From Burkholderia sp. PAMC 26561 (GTDB lineage Bacteria; Pseudomonadota; Gammaproteobacteria; Burkholderiales; Burkholderiaceae), in assembly GCF_001557535.2 (NCBI RefSeq), contig NZ_CP014308.1:1-64000 (forward strand): 64,000 bases of DNA, read 5' to 3'. The position numbers and the translations under genes were made by a program. The notes beneath the pieces are model-generated. The model had not been told where the DNA came from. It ran no database searches and saw nothing but the letters and a program-made list of their open reading frames with translations. Shown here piece after piece: positions 25,117 through 34,146 of this stretch (positions within the stretch are counted from its first letter, which is position 1; every line of letters starts with the position of its first letter).

Positions 25117-25359
25117 TCATCCGCATGATTTCTTCCGCGCCACCGGCTTTGGGAGGGATAGTGGATCTGCGGGAAGACGCAAAATGTCTGCCGCGAAGTC
25201 TGCAATTACGGCCGACCACTCTGGCGTGCCCACAGGAAAATCGGCCGGGTTGGGCTTTCCCTGTGCTCGCCGAATAGAAACGATAGAAAGGGCGAAAGCA
25301 CGCGCTTCCAGGAACAATTTGTCGTCGGCTGGGAATGGATCCTCGGTGTGATGGGTCAT
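25117..25359 (-). CDS. Small hypothetical protein
   Basis: An 80-residue protein (MTHHTEDPFPADDKLFLEAR start) with GAGAG upstream of the ATG. No domain is recognised. The ADFPVGTPEWSAVIADFAAD segment looks like real protein and codon usage is normal for the window. It is convergent with flhD. Confidence 0.5.
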   Translation of the reverse strand: MTHHTEDPFPADDKLFLEARAFALSIVSIRRAQGKPNPADFPVGTPEWSAVIADFAADILRLPADPLSLPKPVARKKSCG

Positions 25360-25869
25360 TGCGCTCTCTGGTTATTATGCTTGTATTTGATTTTGCCGCT
25401 CTCGGGGAGGCGGTTAGTTATCTGAAGGTCTCGCATCCTTAATCTCGGCGGATGCTCCGAAAACTTGAGTCTCTCCGAGCTTTGCTTCAAGGATTTCACG
25501 GACATTTGCCCAGGCGGCCGCTGTTCTTGAGCCAACTAACAGAGAGCCGATGCTCGGCGCTCTCACTCCCTGAAATGCAGCCCAAATGCGCCTATAAAAG
25601 CGGCTTGATGCCCATGAGCGGCATTCTCGTGGTGATATCTCATATCTGGGATGGGGCTTTCGTCGCCGATCTGCGCGCGGCCTTCGGCAGGTTCGTCAAC
25701 CCGGAGGTAGGCGATGGAAAAGCGGGCGAGCCTCGGCTAAGGCGAGCGATAGTGAACGCACTGGGAGACGCGTTGGAGACGCGTTCAATGGACACATCTC
25801 GGTCGACTGCCAACATTCGATCAATGCGCGGTGGGCGGCCACACCGCGACGCTTTGCTCGGACGGCCCC
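25360..25869. other. Region without a supported gene
   Basis: A plus-strand frame (25452-25949) is open but has no family resemblance, no good ribosome-binding site and an unusual composition. I see no repeat or RNA. It may be eroded coding DNA, in keeping with the neighbouring remnants. Confidence 0.35.
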
Positions 25870-26244
25870 TCAGGTACCTGGTTCAAACCGTAGGCAAACC
25901 ACGGCACTTGCTGTCGGAGCTCGGAGACGTAGATTCCCAGCCGCTTTGATTTCCGTGAATGAGATCGTGCTGCACAAGGTTCGCGAGCAGCGGCCGGTTG
26001 ATCGTTCATCGAGCAGCAGCTTCGGCCAGAGGAAGAACGCGCTCGCCGCTCGTTTCGCGAACTCGTACGGGGTGATTTCCGCATCGACCATACGAAGGAT
26101 GGTAAAGGTCATCAGGGATTCTTCTTGCCCGACGGCCTCGCCAACGGTGTTGAACCGGTTTGCGCATTTCATCACGCACGCAGATGCTTCCAGTACGTCG
26201 CCCAAATGCAGCAGCAGGGCGCGTCTCTCGATTCCATCGTCCAT
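25870..26244 (-). CDS. Hypothetical protein
   Basis: A 124-residue frame with GGGGAG just before the ATG. The first ~95 residues (ALLLHLGDVLEASACVMKCA, ESLMTFTILRMVDAEITPYE) look like a genuine helical protein. The C-terminal ~30 residues are Arg/Ala-rich and may lie beyond a frameshift. The function is unknown. Confidence 0.45.
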   Translation of the reverse strand: MDDGIERRALLLHLGDVLEASACVMKCANRFNTVGEAVGQEESLMTFTILRMVDAEITPYEFAKRAASAFFLWPKLLLDERSTGRCSRTLCSTISFTEIKAAGNLRLRAPTASAVVCLRFEPGT

Positions 26245-26267
26245 CGTCTCCCCGTTGTGTAAAGCTG

Positions 26268-26571
26268 CTACTTAAGGTCAATCGCTCTCTTCATGGCAAC
26301 GGTCAATCCCTGCCGGCAACGTGCGTATCCTTGCCACGGGTCGGCACCCAAGGTGCGCTGGCGTTTGATCGCGCTGTGAATCGTCCACTGGTCGGCCGCC
26401 TTGATTTCTGGCAGTTCTTCCCACTTGATGGGCATCGAGACGTCCATGCCGGAGCGTGCGCGCGGAGAAGGCGGCAACTGTACTCGCGCCTTTGCTGTTA
26501 CGCAGGTAGTCAATGAAGATTTTCCCGACGCGGTTCTTTGGACCCAGCGCCGCAGAAAATTGGTCGGGCAT
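26268..26571 (-). pseudogene. Fragment of LigD (ATP-dependent DNA ligase D) polymerase domain
   Basis: Two overlapping frames give the end of a LigD primase/polymerase domain: LGPKNRVGKIFIDYLRNSKG in one frame, then VSMPIKWEELPEIKAADQWT and DPWQGYARCRQGLTVAMK in another. The frames switch near 26490. The N-terminal ligase and nuclease domains are absent. LigD works with Ku in non-homologous end joining; this scrap cannot. Confidence 0.7.
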
Positions 26572-26874
26572 CGACGCAGAACGGCTCAAGTGGCACACGC
26601 CGAGCGATGCGCGGCCCACGTTTCTCTACATACACATCAGGTCAAAGACCGTCCACGTTTACGACATCGAAATCAAGTTTCCGACATTCGCCGATGTAAG
26701 ACCTAAACCCAAAAACATGGCGACGATCGCTACGCTTTGTAGCTGTTTGAATGGGGCATCCGTCGGCGCCACGCACACGCCTTGCAGGCGTTTAACTGCC
26801 ATTCGTCGTACACCGCTTGCGGATCGTCCAGCCAGTCGAGGTCGTTTGTAAAATGGATATACTGAGATTGCGCA
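26572..26874. other. Remnant-rich region with no supported gene
   Basis: Short frames are open on both strands here, but none has a recognisable family or start signal. It separates the LigD and deoxyribosyltransferase fragments and is probably eroded DNA. Confidence 0.3.
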
Positions 26875-27300
26875 TCACCCAATATATACGAAGCTGCGCT
26901 TGCAAACCCCGTAATCAAAATGGGAGCCACCATTGCTGAACTTCTTTATCTCACGCAGACAATCGCCCGGGCCACCTACTACGAAGCCTGCCGAACTGGC
27001 CACCATCGGATTGACATTTAGGCCAGAATGTTCAAGGACATATCCACGCGCGCTCATAGGGAGGGAAGAGGGTGGATCGGACGTTGCAGCGATCTGTTCG
27101 ACAAGCGCTCGAGCGCCGGATTGATACGCCCATGTAGGCTTGCCGAGCGCGGCCGCAAAACCAATTGAGACCGCTGTACCGCAGTTCGGCTCACCGAGTC
27201 CCCGAAAATTGTTTAAGTGCGCCACGACCATGTCAGCGGATCGGATGCCATCGATGTTCGCGCGACAGATCCAGTAATGCGACCTACAGCGAAAGTGGCA
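26875..27300 (-). pseudogene. Truncated nucleoside 2-deoxyribosyltransferase
   Basis: The frame contains IRSADMVVAHLNNFRGLGEP and GTAVSIGFAAALGKPTWAYQ, the core of the nucleoside 2-deoxyribosyltransferase family (ADxVVANLNPFRG...GTAxExGxAxALGKP). The N-terminal substrate-binding part is missing; the sequence instead runs into the DUF3717-type gene in another frame. The C-terminus also lacks the family ending. It is unrelated in detail to the intact family member at 20670. Confidence 0.65.
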
Positions 27301-27506
27301 GCTGGCTCAGAGCTAGGTTCAACGCCTCGTTCTTTAAGGGATAGAGTGTTAGCCAAGACAGTTTCGGCGCGCTGGTAAATCATAGCGCTGTAAGTATCTG
27401 CAAGTACGCCTGCACGCGGACGTAGTGCCACATCCTCGCACGACGCTTTATGCTCACGCCAGTAGTTCATCGCGTTTTCAAACTGCCTGATAGTGAAGGT
27501 ATTCAT
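27213..27506 (-). CDS. DUF3717-type small protein with altered C-terminus
   Basis: A 97-residue frame. Residues 1-65 (MNTFTIRQFENAMNYWREH, LADTYSAMIYQ) match the DUF3717 family of short Burkholderiales proteins. The last ~25 residues read through a junction into the remains of the deoxyribosyltransferase in a different frame, so the natural C-terminus is likely lost. The function of the family is unknown. Confidence 0.65.
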   Translation of the reverse strand: MNTFTIRQFENAMNYWREHKASCEDVALRPRAGVLADTYSAMIYQRAETVLANTLSLKERGVEPSSEPAATFAVGRITGSVARTSMASDPLTWSWRT

Positions 27507-27576
27507 GGCGATGAGTTCGAAAAGAACAGTGCCAACTGTCTACCGAGCGCAACTCTACTGAGGTTCCCTCCTCGAG

Positions 27577-28869
27577 CTATGCGGTTGCCCTTACCTTCAC
27601 TGATTTAGGGGGAGCAGCCATTGGGGAGCGGGTCATCGTAATTACAACGGTCGCGCCTACTAGCAACAGCAGTCCTGCGATACCGAATGCCCAGTCGTAG
27701 CTGCCCGTCGCAGCGATTACGTAGCCGGTGGCGATTGGCGCAATCATGCCGAAAATATTTCCGCCTACCACGACGAACGCCATTGCCTTCGCTACATCTC
27801 GTGAATTGGGAAGCAGATCGTTCAGCAACGCAAAATTGAGCGATGTCGTGGATGCGATACCAGTAAGGGTGATCGAGAAGACAACCAGCAGAACAACAAG
27901 GTTAGAGGTGAAGGGCACTGCGAGAATGGCCGTACCGGCAAGCATGGATAGCGCGACCGCATTGCGACGCCGGCCTGTGCCGACTCCACTTTTCTTCAGG
28001 TACTGATCGCTCAGACGACCGACGAAGACGCAAAGCACGACGGCAGCCGCATAGGGAACTGCGGAGAAGAGACCAGTATGCGTAATGCTCAGACCGCGAC
28101 TCACCTGAAGGTAGCTTGGCAGCCAGGTAAGGAACAGGTGCTGGGTGTAGACGTTGCAGCCCTGTGTGAGAGCGAGTCCCCACAAGGTCGGGGTGCGCAT
28201 CAATGACAGAAGACCAGATGATTCGGCATGAAGTGCGCTCGCGTTGATTGGCGCGGGGTTGCGCTCGCGAACAATCTTTTCGCGCTCTTCCGCCTTGAGC
28301 CAACGAGCATTTTCTGGGGAGTTGTAAAATGCCAGCCAGGCCGCGAGCCATACGAAGCCAATCCCTCCTGCGATGACGAAAGACATGCGCCACCCGTAGA
28401 GAGCAATGAGTGAGCCGAGTATCACCGAGCAGATCGCTGGCCCTGCATAGGATCCGCTGTTAAACACTGAAGTGACCATCCCCCGTTCGTTTGCCGGTAT
28501 CCACTGTCGAATGACCTTCGCGCCGACAGGGTTGCTGACTGATTCGCCTGCGCCCATCACTAATCGCGCCAGCAGAAGACTTCCGAAGCTGCTGGCCGCG
28601 CCGGTAAGGGCCGTTGCAGCCGACCAGACGAAAATCCCGACGCCGGCCATACGCTTGGTACCAAACCGGTCAATGAGAATACCCATCGGAATGAGAAAAA
28701 GAGCGTAGCTCCAGATGAACGACGAAAAGAGATAACCCATACCCACGGCTGAGAGCTTGAATTCGCTCGCAATTGGCTTGGCCGCTATCGATAATGCAAT
28801 CCGGTCCATGTAGTTAATCATTGAAAGCGAAAACAAAAACACGGCTATCCAACCTCTGCGGTATGACAT
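27577..28869 (-). CDS. MFS transporter, anion:cation symporter type (module A)
   Basis: A 430-residue, twelve-helix transporter. SMINYMDRIALSIAAKPIAS at the N-terminus and FLIPMGILIDRFGTKR in loop 2-3 are typical of the ACS family, which imports organic acids such as phthalate, hexuronates and tricarballylate-like compounds. The ATG at 28869 has GGAG 6 bases upstream. Two copies of the 22-bp palindrome lie upstream (28957 and 29070), the same element found between the GntR gene and acnD, so it is probably co-regulated with them. Confidence 0.9.
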   Translation of the reverse strand: MSYRRGWIAVFLFSLSMINYMDRIALSIAAKPIASEFKLSAVGMGYLFSSFIWSYALFLIPMGILIDRFGTKRMAGVGIFVWSAATALTGAASSFGSLLLARLVMGAGESVSNPVGAKVIRQWIPANERGMVTSVFNSGSYAGPAICSVILGSLIALYGWRMSFVIAGGIGFVWLAAWLAFYNSPENARWLKAEEREKIVRERNPAPINASALHAESSGLLSLMRTPTLWGLALTQGCNVYTQHLFLTWLPSYLQVSRGLSITHTGLFSAVPYAAAVVLCVFVGRLSDQYLKKSGVGTGRRRNAVALSMLAGTAILAVPFTSNLVVLLVVFSITLTGIASTTSLNFALLNDLLPNSRDVAKAMAFVVVGGNIFGMIAPIATGYVIAATGSYDWAFGIAGLLLLVGATVVITMTRSPMAAPPKSVKVRATA

Positions 28870-28956
28870 GGTTGTCTCCAATATAGTCACGCGCACCGAA
28901 CAGACGTAGCCCGGTGGCCGGTAAACCGCATCTCAAGGACGGCGGCGAAAAGATAA

Positions 28957-28978
28957 GCGTTTGACGATCACAAAACGC
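28957..28978. promoter_or_regulatory. 22-bp palindrome, copy 1 (putative GntR operator)
   Basis: Half-sites GCGTTT and AAACGC flank a GATCA-containing centre. It lies about 88 bases upstream of the module A MFS gene and matches the copies at 30247 and 30389 almost base for base. Confidence 0.6.
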
Positions 28979-29069
28979 AGATCACCACTTTCGAAACGTA
29001 GGAGCTTCACATCGTATGAACCAACGAGCATCACGACAAAATGAAGGCTCCTATCAAAAAAACTCTTAA

Positions 29070-29091
29070 GATTTTTGTAATCACAAAACGC
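29070..29091. promoter_or_regulatory. 22-bp palindrome, copy 2 (diverged left half)
   Basis: The right half (ATCACAAAACGC) is nearly identical to copy 1; the left half has decayed to a T-rich sequence. It lies about 200 bases upstream of the MFS start and could overlap the promoter. Confidence 0.45.
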
Positions 29092-29142
29092 ACTATTGGG
29101 TGAAAAAAAGCGGCGAAATGCCGCCAGCGTCCGCAACGCTAT

Positions 29143-30144
29143 TTACCGCGTGGCGAATACTTCACGTGAACGAACCTTTGCGCGACGGGCGCCCTCGATG
29201 TGATCGCGAAGCAATGCCGCCGCCTTCAGAAGATCTTGATGCTCAATCGCGTCGAGAATTGCGAGATGTTCGAGCGCCTGCTCCTGACGTGGTTTGCGGG
29301 TTTTGGCCTGGCGATATTCCACCAGTCGGCGCAGCCGATCCATCCGGCGAACCGAATGGGCGATGAACCGGTTTCCCGACCATTTGGCAATCGTTTCGTG
29401 GAAGTCGCTGTTCGCTTCAAAAAGCTCGATGGAGTTCATCGTGAGGTAGCCTCCGTCGACAATGAATTGCTGTCTGCGCTGTAACTCCCTCAATTCAACC
29501 CTGTCGGCGCGGAACATCGGCGACAACACGCCGGTAGGTTCGATCGCTGCGCGAAACAGGTAACTCTCCTCGTACGCTTCAACGGAGTCGATCATCGGCA
29601 TGAACTGCCAGCCATGCCCCACCTGTCGCTCTAGCCATCCTTCCTCCTGCATCAACGACAAAACCCTGCGCAGCGCGCTTCGCGACACTTGGTATTGCCG
29701 CATCAGATCCGCTTCGGATATCACGTCTGGCAAACGCTTGGCGAGTCGGTCGTCAGCGATCTTCAGATACAACGGCTCTTCGGGCTCGTCGAAAAACTGC
29801 GCCGCGACATCGGTTACTTCCCGCGCCGGTTTTGCCATGAAGAAGCCCCGGTTCGCGTCGTAGAACACAACGCCCAGTGAAACCAGGTGATGCAGGCCAA
29901 CGTTGACGGGTGAGCGGGATGTCCCAATCCTTTCCGCAAGCACTGATTCAGCGAGTCTGTCGCCCGCCGAGAGGTCGTCGCGTCGTGCGAGCGACAAGAT
30001 TTCGCGGATCACCCGTGTCTGCAGCGGGGTCAGGGGTGCGGGCGATTGTTCGGTTAAGTCCATATGGGATAGAGGCACTCTATGACCGTTCACGACCGTC
30101 AAGTGAGGCGGTGCATCTGAAAGGTCCATCTGGGATTTTGCCAT
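29143..30144 (-). CDS. GntR/FadR-family regulator with extra winged helix (module A)
   Basis: A 333-residue regulator. A GntR winged HTH spans about 40-105 (VLAERIGTSRSPVNVGLHHL), and an FCD effector domain about 187-330 (FHETIAKWSGNRF, EHLAILDAIEHQD). Between them (about 125-182) lies a second winged-helix-like segment (ADLMRQYQVSRSALRRVLSLMQEEGWLERQ). FCD domains usually bind organic acids and metal. The ATG at 30144 has GGAG 6 bases upstream. It is divergent from acnD. Confidence 0.9.
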   Translation of the reverse strand: MAKSQMDLSDAPPHLTVVNGHRVPLSHMDLTEQSPAPLTPLQTRVIREILSLARRDDLSAGDRLAESVLAERIGTSRSPVNVGLHHLVSLGVVFYDANRGFFMAKPAREVTDVAAQFFDEPEEPLYLKIADDRLAKRLPDVISEADLMRQYQVSRSALRRVLSLMQEEGWLERQVGHGWQFMPMIDSVEAYEESYLFRAAIEPTGVLSPMFRADRVELRELQRRQQFIVDGGYLTMNSIELFEANSDFHETIAKWSGNRFIAHSVRRMDRLRRLVEYRQAKTRKPRQEQALEHLAILDAIEHQDLLKAAALLRDHIEGARRAKVRSREVFATR

Positions 30145-30246
30145 CGCTCGCTCCGATCGGGATCGTGTTGGGCACTCACTGGCTGCACCCACCATATCTG
30201 CCGCGTCGTCATGGGGGAAACAGTTATTTTCAGGACGTTACTGATT

Positions 30247-30268
30247 GCGTTTGATGATCATATAACGC
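30247..30268. promoter_or_regulatory. 22-bp palindrome, copy 3 (putative GntR operator)
   Basis: Near-perfect dyad: GCGTTT and AACGC arms around TGATCA. It lies between the divergent GntR and acnD starts, about 100 bases from the GntR ATG. Confidence 0.65.
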
Positions 30269-30388
30269 ACTTTTGCTTTGTGCAAGGACGTGTCAGGCGA
30301 GCGGTGTAAACCCCTATTTTTGCTCTTCAAAATAGCGAAGCAGCTAACCATAGCGGGCAAGCACTGACAAAATTTGCGTTTGCTTATT

Positions 30389-30410
30389 GCGTTTTATGAT
30401 CATAGAATGC
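30389..30410. promoter_or_regulatory. 22-bp palindrome, copy 4 (putative GntR operator)
   Basis: GCGTTT and AATGC arms around TATGATCATA. It ends 47 bases before the acnD ATG, a position suited to blocking RNA polymerase at the acnD promoter. Confidence 0.65.
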
Positions 30411-30457
30411 ATTAATCAAAACATAGATCGCACTGCACCTCCCCGGAGAACGCCCAA

Positions 30458-33061
30458 ATGCCCCGCAATCCTCTTCCTAGCCAGACGGTAGATTTCGTCA
30501 GAGTCGTTGATGCGACGCAGTCGCTCGATGCCGCTCAATTTGCCCGCCTGCCATATTGCGTTCGTGTGTTTGCCGAAAACATCGTGCGCAGGCAGCCCGG
30601 CCCTGAAGCCAGGACGTATCTCTCGGCGCTGGCCGCGCGCCGTCACGACGTTGACTTTCCCTACTACCCGTCGCGCGTAGTGTTGCAGGATTTACTTGGC
30701 ACCCCAGCGCTTGTGGATCTCGCCGGGATGCGTGATGCAGTGGCCGAAGCCGGCGGCGATCCATCCGCTATCAACCCGGTGGTGCCGACGCATCTCGTGG
30801 TAGACCACTCGCTCAATGTTGAGGTGGCGGGGACGGACCCAGAGGCGATGGCCAAGAATATGGCAATTGAGAGAAGCAAAAACGCCGAACGTTTCGAATT
30901 CCTCGCATGGTGCAAGCAGGCTTTCTCAAATCTCGACGTCCTGATGCCAGGCAATGGGATCCTGCACCAGGTCAATATCGAACATCTGTCGCCGGTCATT
31001 CAGGTAAAAGACGGCGTTGCCTTTCCCGACACGCTGGTGGGAACCGATAGCCACACCACGATGATCAATGCGCTGGGAGTACTGGGCTGGGGCGTTGGCG
31101 GTATCGAAGCTGAATCGGTGATGCTCGGTCGTGCCGTATGGTTGCGCCTGCCGACCATCGTCGGTGTAGAACTCAAGGGTTTCCGGCAACCTGGCATTAC
31201 GGCGACCGATCTGGTCCTCGCAATCACGGAGTTTCTGCGCAAGCAAAAAGTGGTTGGCACGATCATCGAGTTCTACGGCGATGGCGCTCGCGCTATGACG
31301 TTGAGTGACCGAGCGACCATCTCGAACATGGCTCCGGAGTTCGGCGCGACTGCCGCGCTATTCGCGATCGACGAAAAAACGCTCGATTTCCTGCGCCTGA
31401 CTGGGCGCACCGAAGCGCAAATCTCCTTGACCGAAGCCTATGCGAAAGCACAGGGGCTTTGGGCCGATGCATTCGCCCATGCCGAATATGACCGGGTCCT
31501 GTCATTCGACCTGTCAACCGTCGGCCGCGCACTGGCCGGGCCGGCCAATCCGCACGACCGCGTGCCGCTCTCCAGTCTCATCTCGAAGGGTATCGCGCGT
31601 CCGGCCGAAGCTGTAGCCGAGCAGCCGGATCCGGCGAGCCCGGTCAAACTCTATGACGGGGCCGTCGTCATTGCGGCGATCACGAGTTGCACGAACACCT
31701 CCAACCCGCGCAACATGATTGCCGCCGGACTGGTCGCCCGCCGGGCTGTGGAGCTCGGCCTCGAGCGCAAACCGTGGGTTAAGACCTCTCTCGCACCCGG
31801 ATCGAAGCCGGTCGAAAGCTACCTGCGTGAAGCGAGACTGATGGAGCCGCTTGAAGCACTCGGGTTTGGAATCATCGGCTTCGGCTGCACTTCCTGCAAC
31901 GGCATGTCTGGTCCGCTTTCGAAAGAAATTGAAGCGGACATTGTGAGCCGTGATGTGCATGCAGTGGCTGTCCTCTCGGGCAATCGCAATTTCAATGGAC
32001 GTATTCATCCGCGCGTGAAGGAAGCTTTTCTTGCCTCTCCGCCGCTGGTCGTGGCGTATGCGATCGCCGGGACCATTCACGTGGACATCGAGAACGGTGT
32101 GCTCGGAACAGACAAGACCGGCGCGCCGGTCTATCTGAAGGATCTGTGGCCGGCTGACGAGGAGATCGACACGCTGCTCAAGGCAAGTGTGCACGGCGAG
32201 CAGTATCTCAAGATCTATACGGAGATGTTCCGCAAGAGCGAGCGTGTGCATGGCCAAGCCGCGGTGCCGGCACGCTTTCCGTGGCGCGAGGACAGCAACT
32301 ACATCTGCCGGCCGCCTTACTGGCAACCCGATCTCATCAGCGCGGCCAGATTTGCGGACATGCGGGCCATCGGTGTGTTTGGCGACAACGTTACGACCGA
32401 CGACCTTTCACCGTCAGGTGCGATCCTTCCGGAAAGCGCAGCGGGCGAATACCTGATCGAGCACGGCGTTGAGCCGGCGGAATTCAACTCGTACGGCACG
32501 CGGCGCGGCGATCATCGGGTGGCGATCCGGGCGACCTTCGCGAACAACCGTCTTCATAACGAGATGGCTAATGGTCAGGAAGGTTCGCTCACGCGACTTG
32601 AGCCGGAGGGCAGGATCATGCGTTTGTTCGATGCGGCTGAGCTGTACCTGTCTCGCGGACAGGAGTTAATCGTGATCGCAGGGAAAAACTACGGTTCTGG
32701 CTCGTCGCGCGATTGGGCAGCCAAGGGCGTGCGACTCATCGGCGTGCGTGCGGTTGTCTGCGAAAACTTCGAACGCATTCATCGCTCGAATCTCGTTGGC
32801 ATGGGTGTGCTGCCGCTGGAATTCGCGGAAGGCACCGACCGTTTGACACTCCAGCTCGATGGGTCGGAAATTTACTCGGTTGAGGGCTTGGGGGGAGACG
32901 TGTCTTCCGGCGTGACGCTCGGCCTGAAAATCAGGCGCAAAAACGGCGACGTGGTCACTGTGCCGGTCAAATGCCGCATCGACACCGAAGAAGAAGCGGA
33001 AATCTTCAATGCCGGTGGGCTGTTGCCGCGCATCTCGGACGAAATGTTCGAGGCGGCGTAA
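30458..33061 (+). CDS. acnD: AcnD-type Fe-S aconitase / 2-methylcitrate dehydratase family
   Basis: An 867-residue aconitase-superfamily hydro-lyase. The [4Fe-4S] ligands are C411 (SCTNTSNP), C477 and C480 (GFGCTSCNGMSG); the NGMSG form is typical of AcnD rather than AcnA. DSHTTMINALGVLGWGVGGI and the swivel-domain GKNYGSGSSRDWAAKG are intact. AcnD dehydrates 2-methylcitrate in the methylcitrate cycle together with PrpF, which lies two genes downstream. prpB and prpC are absent, so the natural substrate may be another tricarboxylate. GGAGAA precedes the ATG. The next ATG follows its stop by two bases. Confidence 0.92.
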   Translation: MPRNPLPSQTVDFVRVVDATQSLDAAQFARLPYCVRVFAENIVRRQPGPEARTYLSALAARRHDVDFPYYPSRVVLQDLLGTPALVDLAGMRDAVAEAGGDPSAINPVVPTHLVVDHSLNVEVAGTDPEAMAKNMAIERSKNAERFEFLAWCKQAFSNLDVLMPGNGILHQVNIEHLSPVIQVKDGVAFPDTLVGTDSHTTMINALGVLGWGVGGIEAESVMLGRAVWLRLPTIVGVELKGFRQPGITATDLVLAITEFLRKQKVVGTIIEFYGDGARAMTLSDRATISNMAPEFGATAALFAIDEKTLDFLRLTGRTEAQISLTEAYAKAQGLWADAFAHAEYDRVLSFDLSTVGRALAGPANPHDRVPLSSLISKGIARPAEAVAEQPDPASPVKLYDGAVVIAAITSCTNTSNPRNMIAAGLVARRAVELGLERKPWVKTSLAPGSKPVESYLREARLMEPLEALGFGIIGFGCTSCNGMSGPLSKEIEADIVSRDVHAVAVLSGNRNFNGRIHPRVKEAFLASPPLVVAYAIAGTIHVDIENGVLGTDKTGAPVYLKDLWPADEEIDTLLKASVHGEQYLKIYTEMFRKSERVHGQAAVPARFPWREDSNYICRPPYWQPDLISAARFADMRAIGVFGDNVTTDDLSPSGAILPESAAGEYLIEHGVEPAEFNSYGTRRGDHRVAIRATFANNRLHNEMANGQEGSLTRLEPEGRIMRLFDAAELYLSRGQELIVIAGKNYGSGSSRDWAAKGVRLIGVRAVVCENFERIHRSNLVGMGVLPLEFAEGTDRLTLQLDGSEIYSVEGLGGDVSSGVTLGLKIRRKNGDVVTVPVKCRIDTEEEAEIFNAGGLLPRISDEMFEAA

Positions 33062-33063
33062 AA

Positions 33064-34137
33064 ATGGCACCCGTCTTCGCCTATGTTGGATGCCGCACGA
33101 CACACGAGAGAAACGCGCGCGGCAAGGGTATCGGAGTCTACGCGGTGGAGCCTTCGTCTGGATCTTGGGAACACGTCGAATCGTTCGAGCCACTGGAAAA
33201 CCCAAGCTTCCTGACTTTGAACGAGGCCCAGAACATTCTCTATGCCGTGCACGGCGACGGCACCGAAGTAAGCAGCTACGCGGTCAACGCAACAACTGGA
33301 AAACTAACCGCTTTGAATCGTCAACCGTGCGGGGGGCGCAATCCGGTACACCTCGCTCTGTCTCAAAGCGGAGAGTCGCTGGTCGTCGCCAACTATGCAA
33401 CTGGAAATGCGGCGCAGCTTCCGATCGATCCCGACGGATCACTGGGCAGTGTTGCTTCGTCGGTCCACTTTCCTGGTGCCGCCGGTCCACATCGAATCGA
33501 ACAGGTTTCGTCGCATCCGCATCACATCTCACGATTCGTGACGCGACGTTACAACACTGACTGGCACATCGTGCCCGACAAGGGACTGGATACAGTTTTT
33601 GCAGTCAGGTGGGACGGTGTAGATAGCATGCCAATTCCGACATCCGGCCGGGCGCGGGAAGGCGCGGGGCCGCGCCATGCGGTCTTCCATCCGACCCTTG
33701 CGATGATTTACGTCGCAAATGAACTCGATTCAACGCTCACGGCATGGTCCTTCGACCCACTATCCGGTGCGCTCAAACCGTTACACACGATGTCTGTTGT
33801 GCCTTGTGACAGCCACAAGTTGTCACGGGCCGCTGGCATCGCGATACGGCACGACGCAACCGCCCTCTACATATCGAATCGCGGCCACGACAGCATCGCG
33901 ACGGTCGCGCTTGACGGAGCAACTGGCATCCCGTCAAAGGCACGCTGGATTGACGCTCAGGGGCAGTGCCCCAGATTCATCTGTCTCAGTCACGACGGTC
34001 GAATGCTCTATGTTGCCAACGAACAGTCCGATTCAATCGTCCAGTACCTCCTTGACGCAAAAACTGGCGCCCCGACGCCAACCGGTCACGTCGTTTCCGC
34101 AGGTAGCCCCGTGTGCATCACCTTCAAAACCCAATAG
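33064..34137 (+). CDS. Cytoplasmic seven-bladed beta-propeller lactonase family protein (module A)
   Basis: A 357-residue protein starting MAPVFAYVGCRTTHERNARG, without a signal peptide. Repeating blades (GIGVYAVEPSSGSWEHVESF, NPSFLTLNEAQNILYAVHGD, GPRHAVFHPTLAMIYVANEL, CPRFICLSHDGRMLYVANEQ) identify the lactonase/6-phosphogluconolactonase-like beta-propeller family, which also includes fungal carboxymuconate cyclase acting on a tricarboxylate lactone. It sits between acnD and prpF in one operon. I infer hydrolysis or formation of a lactone of the aconitase substrate. A closely similar but exported copy is at 40223. Confidence 0.85.
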   Translation: MAPVFAYVGCRTTHERNARGKGIGVYAVEPSSGSWEHVESFEPLENPSFLTLNEAQNILYAVHGDGTEVSSYAVNATTGKLTALNRQPCGGRNPVHLALSQSGESLVVANYATGNAAQLPIDPDGSLGSVASSVHFPGAAGPHRIEQVSSHPHHISRFVTRRYNTDWHIVPDKGLDTVFAVRWDGVDSMPIPTSGRAREGAGPRHAVFHPTLAMIYVANELDSTLTAWSFDPLSGALKPLHTMSVVPCDSHKLSRAAGIAIRHDATALYISNRGHDSIATVALDGATGIPSKARWIDAQGQCPRFICLSHDGRMLYVANEQSDSIVQYLLDAKTGAPTPTGHVVSAGSPVCITFKTQ

Positions 34138-34146
34138 GAGCAGAGC

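Noticed and set aside
25452-25949. 165-codon plus-strand frame as a gene
   Set aside because: No family resemblance, no ribosome-binding site and uneven composition. It was left as unassigned DNA.
31514-32326. 270-codon minus-strand open frame
   Set aside because: It is antisense to acnD, whose motifs are intact. Its Arg/His-rich composition is typical of a shadow frame in high-GC DNA.
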